Of a stretch of DNA of 64,000 bases, positions 38,676 to 50,434 are shown in pieces. This DNA comes from Struthio camelus (Eukaryota; Chordata; Aves; Struthioniformes; Struthionidae): positions 1,996,501-2,060,500 of the forward strand of contig NC_090981.1 of NCBI RefSeq assembly GCF_040807025.1, written 5' to 3'. A program made the translations under genes and the position numbers. Numbering within the stretch: the stretch's first letter is position 1; each line of letters starts with the position of its first letter. Under the pieces are notes generated by a model, which was not told where the DNA came from, ran no database searches, and was given only the letters and a program-made list of their open reading frames with translations.

Positions 38676-40747
38676 TTAACAAACTTTTAGGAAAAACCTG
38701 GAAACTGTCTGTAACAGGCAGTCCCAGTGAGCTGGCAGGTCTCTAAAGACAGCCTCCTCCAAGCACGAGAATGGTCTATCCCAATACTCAGGAAAACAAG
38801 TAGACGTATCAGGAGACTGGCTTGGCCAAACAGGGAAATCATGATGGAGCTCAGATGCAAAAAAAAAGATGTAAACAGGAGGTGGAAGTGAAAACTGGCT
38901 ACAAAGGTGGAATTCAAAAATGCCTGTGCATGCAGGGATGGTGTTAGGAAAGCAAGTTGAAGTTGGCAAGGGACATCAAGGACAACAAGAAGAACTACTA
39001 CTACATTGGCAGTAAAAGAATGAACAAGGAAAACATGGACCTGCTGCTCAGCGGGATGGGTGATTTAGCAACAGCAGACACAGACAAGGCTGAGGTGCTT
39101 TCTTTGCCTCACTGTTCACTGACAAGGTCTCCTAGGCCTCTGTGCTTAGAGAAAGGGTTCAAGGAGAACTACCAGCAGTGGATGAGGACCAAGTCAGGGA
39201 CCTCTTGAGAAATCTCAGCCCATACATGTCCATGAGACCAGATAGGATGTATCCGAGGGTGCTAAGAAAGCTGGCTGATGTCATTGTGAAGCCACTCTCT
39301 ATCACTTTTGAAAGGTCATGGACATTGAGGGAGGTCCCCGATGACTGGAGAAAGGTAAATACACCCATCTTCAAAAAGGACAAGAAGGGCAATCCAGGGA
39401 ACTACAGGCTGGTCAGCCTCACTTCAGTCCCTAGAAAAATCATGGAACAAGTCCTCCTGGAAGCCATTTCTGGGCATGTGAAAGAGAAGAAAGTGATTGG
39501 GAATAGCTGGCAAGGATTTACCAAGGGGAACTCATGCTTGATGAACCTGAATGCCTTCTTTGATAAAATGACTGGATCAGCAGATGAGTGGAGAGCAGTG
39601 GATGTCATCAGCTACCTTGCCTTCAGCAAGGCTTTCAACACAGTCTCCCATAACATCCTTGTATCCCAGTTGGGACTTTACTGTCTAGATGAGTGAACTA
39701 CTAGATGGATGAAAATCTATCATCTGAATTGTCAGGCTCAAAGAAGGGAGGAGTGGTTAATGGTTTTTACTCTACCTGGAGGCCAGTTACAAGTGGAGAT
39801 CCTCAGGGGGGGTCTATTCTGGGATCTTTATCAACAACCTGGAGGAGGCACTCTCATCAAGTTTGTGGATGACACCAAACAGGGGGAGGGGGTGCACTTG
39901 AGGGCAGGGCTGCCATTCAGAGGAACCTAGACAAGCCAGAGGGTTGGGCCAACAGGAACCTCATGGCATTTGTCCTTGATGAATTTCAAGTCCATAACCT
40001 GAGAGGGAAGAACCCCTGACAACAATACAGACTGGGGACTGGCTGGGTAGCAGCTCTACTGAAGAGGACCTGGGGGGCCTGGTGGACAGGAGGCTAAACA
40101 TGGTCCAGCAGTGCACCCTGGCAGCGAGGAAGGCTAACAGTATCCTGAGCTGTATCAACAGGAGTGCAAGCCAGTAGATTATGGGAAATGATCATTCCCC
40201 CTTTACTTGGCGCTCATTAGACTGCCTCTGGAATACTGTGTCCAGTTTTGGGCCTCCCAGTACAAGAAGGATGTTGATAAACTTGAATGAGTCCAGTGGA
40301 GGGTCACCAAGAGGCTCAGGGAGCTGAAGCACATGCCCTATGAGGAAAGGCTGAGGGAATTGGGCTTGTACAGCCTGGAGAAGAGAAGGCTTGGGGGGGG
40401 GGGGGAACCTAATAGCAGCCTTCCAGTACCAATGAGATTACTAAGAAGAGAGAGCCAGGCTCTTCACAGTGGTGCATGGTGGGTGAACAAGCGATAAGGC
40501 ACATACATTGAAACAAGAGAGGTTCTCACTGGAACCAAGGAAAACATTTTCACCATGAGGACATTCTAGCAGTGGAACAGGGGCCCAGAGAGGTTGTGGG
40601 AGCTCCATCCTTGGAGGTTTTCAAGCCCCGACTGGACAAAGTCCTGAGCAATCTGGTCTGGATTCAGTGCCTGCCTTGAGCAAGGGGTTGGAATGGGCTA
40701 GAGACCTCCTGAGGTCCCTTCCAACATGAACGGTTCTTTGATATTTT
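38676..40747 (+). mobile_element. CR1 LINE, mirror copy in arm R'
   Basis: Reverse-complement copy of the CR1 at 22462-24535, including the same disrupted reverse-transcriptase frames (38957-39208 and 39142-39696). Its poly-G run has 13 bases, against 15 in L and 14 in R. Confidence 0.93.
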
Positions 40748-43297
40748 GATTTTTACAGCAGCCTTAACTGTAACCACTGTGTGGCTGCCTTTTTTGATCA
40801 TCATTTTTGTCATAGTAAAATGATCCTCATGAATGGTCAATATTCTCTCTCATTTTCTATTCTGGCCTGTCAATTCAGTTTTCATTGTATGTGTTGATTT
40901 TAGTGTTCATATTACTGGTACAGGCTTTAGACTGTTTGCATGTAACAATGTAGTCAGTTTCAATACTTTCCTCATAGAAGGTTTTAGAAACTATAGTCTC
41001 AAATCCTGGACTGAAAGACTTAGTTCATATAACTCAAGTGTTGAGGTCTCACTGTCACTAGATTTATTGCTGCATCTTAAGCACATCTTGCACCTTAAAT
41101 CTACCATTCAGACTCACAAACTATTGCAAAGATAGCTCCTGTTGTTTAGTATAGATGACACCAGGCTGCTGACAAATGGTTATATCTTATCTACTTTGAT
41201 AGCTGCTTATTTTCTGGGCCTTGCAACCCACATGTCAAGGATACAATGTATCCAGAATGTAACAGTAGGTACATGATGGCCACAATGCACTATTCAAACA
41301 GAGAAATCTTTATTTGGCTCCAAGCAAAGTTTGGCATTAAAGTTCTTCCACTCAGTTTTCAGTTCTGTCAACAGAAAATCCCAGCAAACCTGACTGATCT
41401 TTTACTGCCCTACCTGTCCCACTATTCCCCACAAGGACTAAATTTTCAGGAAACGACATGCCCTTTTCTCATAGCAAAGTTGAAAACAGCAGTAAACTTT
41501 TAATGATACAACTTCAGTAGTTACATAAGTGGACATGCAGGGCAGGCAGGAGGGAAGGAATAAATTGGTTGGGAATCTGCTATCTCTAAGCTTTAGAAAA
41601 ACATGAACATAACCCATTCAGTACATGAGATGCTCATTTTCTAGAATATTATTGTATTATTGTCTCCTAGATTTATTCCATGATAAAAAGAACTAACATA
41701 TGCTTATTTGAGATATTTGCAGGTACTTCAGCTGCACCTGTCATGACAGGAGGCTAGCAGTCAAGATACTTATCTGCAACCTGTCCCAGAGGGATGCAAT
41801 GTACCTTCAATTTTTACTGAAGCCACTTAATGCTTATGGTGTTCATCATCACACAAGGTTTGTACCCTAAAGAACAACGAGGGTAAACTTAATTCAGATG
41901 TTGAATTGGAAATAAGCAACTAGATATAATGATCCCCAAAACCAGACAGAAACAGGGAATTCCTAATCAGATTGCATCAGTCACCGTCAGAACAACCAGG
42001 AATTTCAAATAATTGGGCTGATTGCAGTGAAAGAACTTATAAGCTGTTGAACATGGCAGCAATGCACTAATATTGTCACAGGAAAAAAAAAGGGGAGGAT
42101 ACTGTTCAGCAACTGTTGATTTCCCCATGAATATTCTCTCTCATTGTCATTTTAACTTAGATTTTAAAAACAAATCAATAAACCTGCCAAAGAGAGAGAA
42201 TGCGGCCTTTTTGTTTGTTTGTTTTTTTAGATATTTTTTTAAATTAGCCTAAGGAGTTTTTTAAAAATAAATTAAAATAACATAAACAAAGTGCTGCTTA
42301 AATCAATAACATTCCAAGAGCAAGTTGGAGCATAAAAGTTTGAAAAAGCAGCAAGTTGCACATATTACAGTAATGCTAGAAAGCAAATTAAATCTTCATT
42401 ATCAAAAATAATTTGGAAAGAAGTAACTTCAGTGTCTATTCCACATGGTCATTTTATTTCAGCTCTGAACACAAGAAACTAGCCTGCCGATTTCTCTCTC
42501 ACCTCCTCCTCTTCCCTTTTTTCCTCCTCCTCCCCTCTTTTCATAGATGCCCCTCTATCCTGTAAAAAAGCTCCCAGCTTGTGCCCAGGCAATCCACTGA
42601 CTCACAGCCATGCAGAGGGTCAGAGCCGAACCTGCAAGTGTTAAACAGTAAGGTGTGCCCAGCCATGCCTAAGGGTGAGTCAGGCAGGAGCTGTTGGCAA
42701 TAAAGAGGAGTAAACGGGCTTGGTCAATCTAAAGTGCTTGTGAATCAGTTGGACGCTCTCCTGTGTCAGCTCAGGGCTCACAAAACCTATGGTCTGCATG
42801 GGATGGGAATGCACGATAGTGCAATTCTCCTTCTAGGCATGATAACACGGTCTCCTTCTGTGGACAACTCCCAGTACCTAGAAAGAGCTGGGAGAGCTTC
42901 TGTTAGCTCTTGATGATCCTGCTCTGGGTGGGATTTCCAAGGCGCTCTGCAACCTCCCTTTTGTTCCCAGGGGAAACAGCAGTCTACCACTCCCCTGACT
43001 CAGCCTAGGAGGAACAGCAATCTTTTAACCTCTGCTGGTACTGCCCCAAACAGAGCTTTCAAGCTAAGCCCCCTTTTGTTGCCACATGTACATCTAAAAG
43101 GACTCCATAAGAACCAAAGTAAGTTTTTCATATAAATATGGGGTCTGCACATAGCAAGAGAGAGAAGTAGAAGAAAAGAAGGAAGGAAGGAAAGCAAGCA
43201 GGTCCAGACCTGACACCAGGGACCTTGACTCCAGTCACCACAAAACTTAAGCACAGTTATCTCCTCACTTTACTCATATGAGAAAGTGAAGCTCGCG

Positions 43298-43330
<33 letters not shown>

Positions 43331-44758
43331 TCGCTCACTCTCTCTCTCTCTCTCTCTTTTTCTTTCTCTTTCCCTAATGCTCTCAGAGACGTCTATCTTT
43401 AGTCAGTCATCCTTCCTGTAGGTTTCTTTAAATTATAATTGGATAATCTTCCAGATTCTGGGAGATCCCTTTGTCAGAATTATTCCTGGGAATATAGCCC
43501 CTATTTGATAAAATTGAGAGTTGCTAAATTAACAAAGGACTGACTAAAGCTATGATTCTTTGTTCTCAGTAGAAATCCTGTATTACCAGCAACTATTTTT
43601 AAAGGCACCTTATAGCAAAATATATATGCTTGTACTTTCATGTTCCTGTATTTTATTTCTGTCAATAAGACTCTGAATTTATGAATATCGTGATCTGCGT
43701 GTGTGAGACTCATTGGGAATTTGGACCTTAGCCTGCAGACTTGCTACCCTCGACCTTAGAGATCCCAAATGTGTAGGCACCATTTGAACTAATTTCCCCA
43801 AATCAGTTTCATGTTTGCACTCTCTCTGAGCGTGCATGTGGCTCTCAGTCACATGCAAAAGCCCTACATGTAACAATCTCCAGGGGACAGCCAGGGCCAT
43901 CAGATATTATGCATATGTTCCAGTGCAGTTGGTGGATGTATCACCAAAATAGTCCCTCCCAGCAGGGCTCACTTCAAGCAATAGGGCAAAGATCTGAGAT
44001 GTACAGCCTTCACCTACCACATTCCCAAACCTTCTTTCATTTCCAAAACTAGTATCAAGAAAAATTTTCACTAAAGAGTAACCTGTCAATCTTTTTCAAG
44101 ACAATTTGCGAATCCAGTTCTGCTCTAAACACAAAATTATACCTTGGTGTTCAGGAAAGAAAGATCTGGCATGCTCCACTTAATTCAATGGAACGGGCAG
44201 ACTCCCCCCTCCCCTCCAGAGCCAATAAATAGACTATGTATGTGAGCACATGTACATGCCTTTATTTCACACACACACACTCATCGATGAAGAATAACTA
44301 GAATAGAGGCTGCATCTAGTAAGGGCTAGTATGTGTACGAACAAGGGATGGGTGGATTTTATCTAAAAAGCACCTGAGCAAAAGAGCAACCTATTAAAGC
44401 TCCATGTATTTCCTTCTTATTCTTTCTAGAAGAACACAGAAGAATCTCCTAGATTTCAAAGAACTCAGTAATACTTTGTAAAACTCATCACAGGAACGTT
44501 CTACCGTTTGAGAATGAACATACCAGTATGATCAGAGTCATAGCAGTAAAGATTATTTCAGCACAAACACGCAAGAGGACAGAAGGAAAGCAGGGTTTAA
44601 CATTGCAGGATACATCACAGTTGTGGATCCATAGTTGATGCAAACTTGATTCCTTCTGCTGTTATACAAGAGAAACTCCACAGGTTTATACCACCCAGGG
44701 ATGAATCCACAGATGAGCTGCTCCAAGCTTGCTCCATGTTTTTCATTAGTGACAGAGT

Positions 44759-44996
44759 GGTAAATCCCCCTTGGAAAACAAACCTGGAAAAACTTCTTCA
44801 CCATGAGGACAGTCAAGCAGTGGAACAGGGACCCAGAAAGGTTGTGGGAGCTCTGTTCTTGGAGGTTTTTAAGCCTCGACTGCACAAAGTCCTGAGCAAC
44901 CTGGTCTGAGCTCATAGCTAACTCTGCTTTGAGCAGGAGACTGGACTAGATATCTCCCAAGGTCCCTTCCAACCTGAATGGGTCTGTGGGTCTGTC
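44759..44996 (+). mobile_element. CR1 LINE 3' fragment, mirror copy
   Basis: Reverse-complement copy of the CR1 fragment at 18213-18450 (ends with ggtcccttccaacctgaatg near 44960-44980). Confidence 0.85.
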
Positions 44997-47453
44997 ATAT
45001 TGGGAAAGCAAGGGCAGTCAAACACAAGCTCCTAGATTTTCAGTATGCCCCTCTAGGAACAGTAGAAATCAATGATTGATAAAAATTAGAGACTTTTTGC
45101 AACTAACAACTTTTAAGATTTTTTTTAAGGGGGAAAAAAAGTTCTCCCTTAACAACCTCTGGCATTTCAGAAAGGCATTAAGGTTTTATTATAAAAGCTG
45201 GTCAAAAAGTAGAGCTAAACATAAGGCTCTTACCAGTTCTTAAGTTTCATTACTCTATTCTCTTTACTTTAATCTCTTCACTTCCATATCTGCTTTATTC
45301 CTATGCATGGTAGGGTGTCAGATGCAATACACCATGTGAAAACAGATAGAAAATAGAGATAAAACTAGTCTTAAAGAAAACACTAGAAAGGCAAGGAAGA
45401 TGAAAAAAAGTAGGCAGGATGTCACTAATAAGGCAACACACCAACAAGATAAGATTAAAGTAGAAAATACCATATTTTATTGGTGATCCAGTGAGACAGT
45501 GAGTGAGGCTCAATGCCATTAGACCCCAATATCAATATTGTTATCCAACAAAATATGCTCTTTCCTACTGCTTTTTGTAAGTATGGCAAATTTCTTTAAT
45601 GCTTTAAAAATCAAGAGCTAGAAATGTGACCATTAACTAAAACCTATAGCAAGATTTTAACATATTAAAGGATTTAATCATGCCATTCACCACAGTTCCA
45701 CACTCCTATTTACCTTGGATACTCAAGTTGCAAATAAAGTATTGACAGACATTAGGCAGTTTTTCAACGTGAAGTAGTGTAGTTAGAGGAGATTAAGTTG
45801 TATTTCTTTATTAGTGAACTACTGTTTCATATAAAGCCACATATAAACAGAGTTCCATATTTCCTTTGGTCTGACAACAAATGTTTTGTTTCTGTGATTC
45901 AATACTTTGGATTGTTCATCCAGGTAAATCTTTGGATTGTTCATCCAGTTAAATTAGTTACAGGATTGTGAATTAGGATTTTATTTTCAGTTTACCTAAA
46001 TATAAATCCAAGATCCTTCAGAAGGCTAACCTGTCTATTAGTACAAGTTCCTCAAAAGCGGTCAATAACATCACACAGGATATTTGCCATACAGAACAAA
46101 TCAAAGAGGGGAAAGTTTGCAAGTACTTTTTATATTAAAAGAAGCAACTGCTGTGCGGCTTAGATATAGAAAATGTTAAATATCTGTATGGTCTAGGCAG
46201 AATTGACATGCTGAAGCACTGACCCAGCTCCCATAGAGCAGAGTAACATTTATCAGAAGTGCTCCAAAACGTATTTAGAAACCTAACCTGTTGAAAGGCC
46301 GTAGTTAGTTCATGTGCTCCTGTAACAAAGGAAAGAGACTGCAAACTGTATTAGCCACAGTGGTTTCAAAGAAGAGGAAATTAAAACAAGATCTACGTGA
46401 TTCACCTGAAGAATAAAGATCCCTGAACTTCTGCTTAACAAAGTGTACAATGCTATATTTTAAAATTAAGTTAATACTAGATTTTTACTTACTTGAAAAA
46501 GTACATTTATCATACTACTTTAAATTGAAGGATTGGCCTTGATAGCTACATTTTATACAGAGACATCCATAAATACGGCCAGTGAGACTCATTCCTGACT
46601 TTGATCTGAGGAACAATTTACAGTTGGGAAGGACAGTAAGTATATGGAGAAGGAAATTGAAGCCTGAAGATAACATGAAAAAAGGACAGTATACTTACAC
46701 AGTAACATGGATCAGACCGACTATCAGCATCTGGAAAGAGTAAGAGACTACCTTACCCAGTAAGAAGAGCCACCACAAATCATCTCTCATTTAAAAAAAA
46801 CAAATCGGATACAGACAAGCTCCTTTCGCACTTCCATGTCTGTGAAACTTAAACATATGAAATACAAGTTGGTTAAAATATTGCTAAGAATAGCACAAAC
46901 AAGAAACAGTACTTCACTTATCACTCAATACAAGTTTTTACAGGAAAAAAAATGGTGAAACAACCAGACCTTGCTGTATTCAGAGTATATATATATATAT
47001 ATATACACACATCTAACAGTCCAAAAGTTACTTGTCTTGGACTTAAGTACCTTCATTATACAGTGTCCTGTACTGCAAAAGAGCCAAAAATGCATTCAGA
47101 ACCCTAAAACTATTTTCATAATTAACATGTTTTAAAGCAGTTTATGGCAGACAGGCGCATCCAAGGTTGGTTTTAAGACTATGCAATCTGTGTTAGTTAC
47201 TGTAAAAAGCTCTTGGCATTATTGTTCATACACAGCTATAACTTATGTTATAGGTCATTTACTGAAATGTTTTCACAATTTTACAAAATCTCTAAAAAAG
47301 GAAATTTGCCCTTCAATTTTTCATTCTTGAAACATGCTACTTAAACATAATTAGGAGTTAACTACATTCTCACTCGAACCTCACCCATCTGCCCTGCAAT
47401 GCTAACTACTTGGTTATAGGGATTACATCCCTGTGAGCCCAAGACCGACATGT

Positions 47454-47581
47454 ACCTAACAATAACTCTTAACCTGTCTACAGTGCCTCCTTCTGAGGAT
47501 CTCAAAGTGGTTCACTAACAGTTAAGCCTCACAACACCCCTGTGAGGTAAGTATGGTATTATTATCCCCAGTTTACAGAAT
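47454..47581 (-). mobile_element. MIR/CORE-type SINE remnant, mirror copy
   Basis: Reverse-complement copy of the MIR-like sequence at 15628-15755, in the 3'UTR of the right ZBTB5 copy. Confidence 0.65.
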
Positions 47582-47748
47582 CAAGACTTTTGTGTATGTG
47601 GCACAATCACACGCAAGTATTTACTAATCTACAAGGGCAGCTCCCTAACCTTCAGCCTTGAATAAAATAGCATTAATGTTCCTGAAATACTCCAGAATCT
47701 TAAAAGTTTGTATTGGCATTCTCATAGGGGCTAGGGAAGTGGGGGAGA

Positions 47749-49776
47749 TTAAAGCAAAGTGCTAGGTAGATTGCTGCTCTGCCACCTCAGGCAGGTTGTT
47801 TTGGAATGTTTATATAGATGGCTGGACTGGCTGAACCGTTTGCCACACTTTAAACAGGCATAAGGCTTTTCTCCTGTATGCACGCGGATGTGCTTCTTAC
47901 AGTCTGTTAGGGTCAAAAAAGTCTTGCAGCAGATCTTACAGGCATATTTGCGAGCACCTTCTACAACCAAGACATTGTGCTCAGATAAGGCCTTCTTACA
48001 TTTTGAAAGAACATCTGCAGATGCCCTTGTCAACTGTGGTGGACCAGGTTGTGAAGGATGCCCATTTTCAAAAGAAGAAGTGGTCCCATTCATTAACAGC
48101 TGGGAACTGGAAGAGTTATCTTGCAGCTGGGAGCTCCTGACAGAGGTCACAACAGGCATTTTGGGGGCTATGCGACGGTAGCCAGGAAAGCTACTAGCTC
48201 CACCTCTTACAGAGCCCATCATTGTCCTTGACAAAGAGTGCAGGCCCAAACCTGACCTCGGAAAATCCATACCAAATTGTTCTGCAGCTCGGTACCCAGA
48301 AGCCTGTACACAGGGAAGACTCATTACATCCTGCATTGGTCTAACAAAATGAGAGTCTGCAGGCTCACTGAATGGATTCTCTACATGAGAAACTGTAGCA
48401 GAGGAATGACCATTAGCAGGCCCAGACTCTGAACTTATTAGGTAAGAGGCATCACCATCCATTCTGCAGTTACTTGTTGTATTTGGAATGTCGTCATTGC
48501 TATTTTGACTAGCACCAAAGTTGCCACCTCTGCTTTTATTCAGGAAATTTGAGATACTGAAAGTGGACTTGTGTTCCAGGTTATTTGACACCTCCATAAT
48601 ATGGATGCCTCCCACCCTATCAGTACTGGACTGTGGGTCAGAAAAGCTACGATCACTGCTTTCAGGACTCAGTTCTATCTTCTCTGCGCTCACCACTCCT
48701 CCTTCCACTTCAACAGACTCACTGCCTTCTGCTTGAGAAGTGACATCACTCACTTCATCTTGAGGCTCTGGGGAACTCAAAGGCTCAGATTTAACCATCA
48801 CCTCCATGTGTTCTTTTTCATTTAGACTGACTTCTGGATTTTCACATGATAAGTTGTTTTTCTCAGAAGTAGTTTTCTGATCAAAACTGGTTTCCACTTC
48901 TATTACCTGGGATGCGATGGATATCTGTGAAACGTTTCCTCCACTGTTGTCTGACTGGCTGGGCACTTGAACATCTTCTTGAGCACTGAAAGAATGATCA
49001 AACATAATAGTATTATCCTCCTGTTTATCAGTAACAGCATCAGCCTTAGAATTGTCCACAATCTTCAGTGAATCTGGTGAAAAAAAATCTTCTCGCGAAT
49101 GAGCTACTGACTGCCCACTCTCTGGAGTAACACCTGAGACAGACTCATCTACAGTAGGTCTGACTCGCTGTCTGGCCCGATCATCAGAAGACTGCTTACG
49201 CTTGTGGAGACGCCGGATAGGAAAAGTAGCGCGTTGCTCTATGTTACTTCTCATCAATGAGCTCATGGTATTTGGTTGTTCCTCTGTGCTCTGAGTGGAA
49301 TTTAATGCAGAGCTCACAATGCTCAGTCCAAGCTGCTGAAGCATGAAAGATCTTTGCATGCGCGCATTTTGCTCTTGAATTCTATCACTAGGTGGAGACA
49401 TCGGTAGTGTCCTGGTAGTAAGGTAATGTTTACATGCTTTAACAACAGAGTTCAAATGTAGGTGAGAAGCAGCCAGCAAGACATCCATAACATTGCTCTC
49501 CCCAAGCATTAGCGTAGAAGTGTACATCATATCAATCAGAGCAGCAAAAGCTTCTGTTGTCACCACGTCACTATCCAGCTGAATCATGTTCATAGTTTGA
49601 TCACCCTCTGCTACAGTAAAGAGAGCTCGGAAATGTGTGCTACATGCTGCCAAAACAGAGCGATGGGCTTTGAAATGCCTGTTTCCCACCACAATGACAC
49701 AGTCACAAAGTTGGCCATGAAGCCTCTGGTAGTTTAGCTGCTGAAAGATTTGCTCAAAGTGTCCTGGAAAATCCAT
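47749..49776 (-). CDS. ZBTB5: Zinc finger and BTB domain-containing protein 5 (right, duplicated copy)
   Basis: An intact 675-codon frame whose protein is the same as that of 13433-15460 at every residue: BTB domain, basic patch, VKSE site, C2H2 and C2HC fingers. The start is the conserved MDFPGHFEQ methionine at 49776, 4 nt after the same splice acceptor; the in-frame ATG at 49836 would be intronic. It faces the left copy tail to tail. Only about 655 bp of upstream intron (49780-50434) is shared with the left copy. Beyond 50434 there is neither the CpG promoter nor the 5' exon region. It may be silent, or use another promoter: a solo LTR on the same strand lies about 2.3 kb upstream, and ZCCHC7 is transcribed towards it. 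Being a one-exon coding region, it needs only a start site and an acceptor. No frame-breaking change is present. Confidence 0.95.
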   Translation of the reverse strand: MDFPGHFEQIFQQLNYQRLHGQLCDCVIVVGNRHFKAHRSVLAACSTHFRALFTVAEGDQTMNMIQLDSDVVTTEAFAALIDMMYTSTLMLGESNVMDVLLAASHLHLNSVVKACKHYLTTRTLPMSPPSDRIQEQNARMQRSFMLQQLGLSIVSSALNSTQSTEEQPNTMSSLMRSNIEQRATFPIRRLHKRKQSSDDRARQRVRPTVDESVSGVTPESGQSVAHSREDFFSPDSLKIVDNSKADAVTDKQEDNTIMFDHSFSAQEDVQVPSQSDNSGGNVSQISIASQVIEVETSFDQKTTSEKNNLSCENPEVSLNEKEHMEVMVKSEPLSSPEPQDEVSDVTSQAEGSESVEVEGGVVSAEKIELSPESSDRSFSDPQSSTDRVGGIHIMEVSNNLEHKSTFSISNFLNKSRGGNFGASQNSNDDIPNTTSNCRMDGDASYLISSESGPANGHSSATVSHVENPFSEPADSHFVRPMQDVMSLPCVQASGYRAAEQFGMDFPRSGLGLHSLSRTMMGSVRGGASSFPGYRRIAPKMPVVTSVRSSQLQDNSSSSQLLMNGTTSSFENGHPSQPGPPQLTRASADVLSKCKKALSEHNVLVVEGARKYACKICCKTFLTLTDCKKHIRVHTGEKPYACLKCGKRFSQSSHLYKHSKTTCLRWQSSNLPSTLL

Positions 49777-50434
49777 GATCCTATAAAATAAAGCAGAAGA
49801 AATCATGCTAAAATGGCTAAAGTTTATTTGGATCACAGTGAGAACAGGTTAAAAATGAAAGATGACAGCTAAAAGACAGATGACCAAAAAACTTATCTTA
49901 ATTTCCCACTACCATATTGATATCATACTCATGCTGGCAACTCTGTGAAGGAGCACAAAAAAACCCCAAAAAACAAATTCTGTTATAGAGTTAACACAGT
50001 ATAATAGCCAGCACAACATCAAACATGTCACAGGGTGCTCTACTGTGAGCTAAATAATGCAATACATGGTTCCTGTTAATTCCTGTCCAAATTAAAACAC
50101 ACCCTTCAGTAAGCCATCCACTCCTAATGTAAAAATTTCTACTTGTGAAGAATCCAACACACTATTTGATAAGTTGTTCAGATGGTTAGATAACCTCATA
50201 TTGAAAAGCTTGAGCTAAAAAGTTTGAATTAAATTCCAGTCTGAATTGGTCTAGCTTCATCTTCAGAAGTATACAAAGAGCCAATTGCTATCTGTTACAC
50301 TGCAAAGCGTTCGTTCAAATATCTGCCTTTTGCATAGGAGCTTTTAAAATAGAGTTGATGATTATTTTCATGTGTGTGCAGCCATGAACTACAAGCATAA
50401 TTGGCATAGAAAACTCCAGACAGATATATAACCT

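Larger units (their letters stand above)
37382..50434 (-). repeat. Full right arm R' of the inverted duplication
   Basis: Complete reverse complement of L (13,053 bp against 13,055 bp). It is joined to spacer S' on the left and to unique DNA at 50435 on the right. Contents mirror L: CR1 at 38676-40747 (+), microsatellite near 43295-43362, CR1 at about 44759-44996 (+), 3'UTR, and ZBTB5 on the minus strand. Coding regions and flanks keep a constant mirror sum of 63209 (63211 inside the poly-G run at 40393-40405). Confidence 0.95.
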
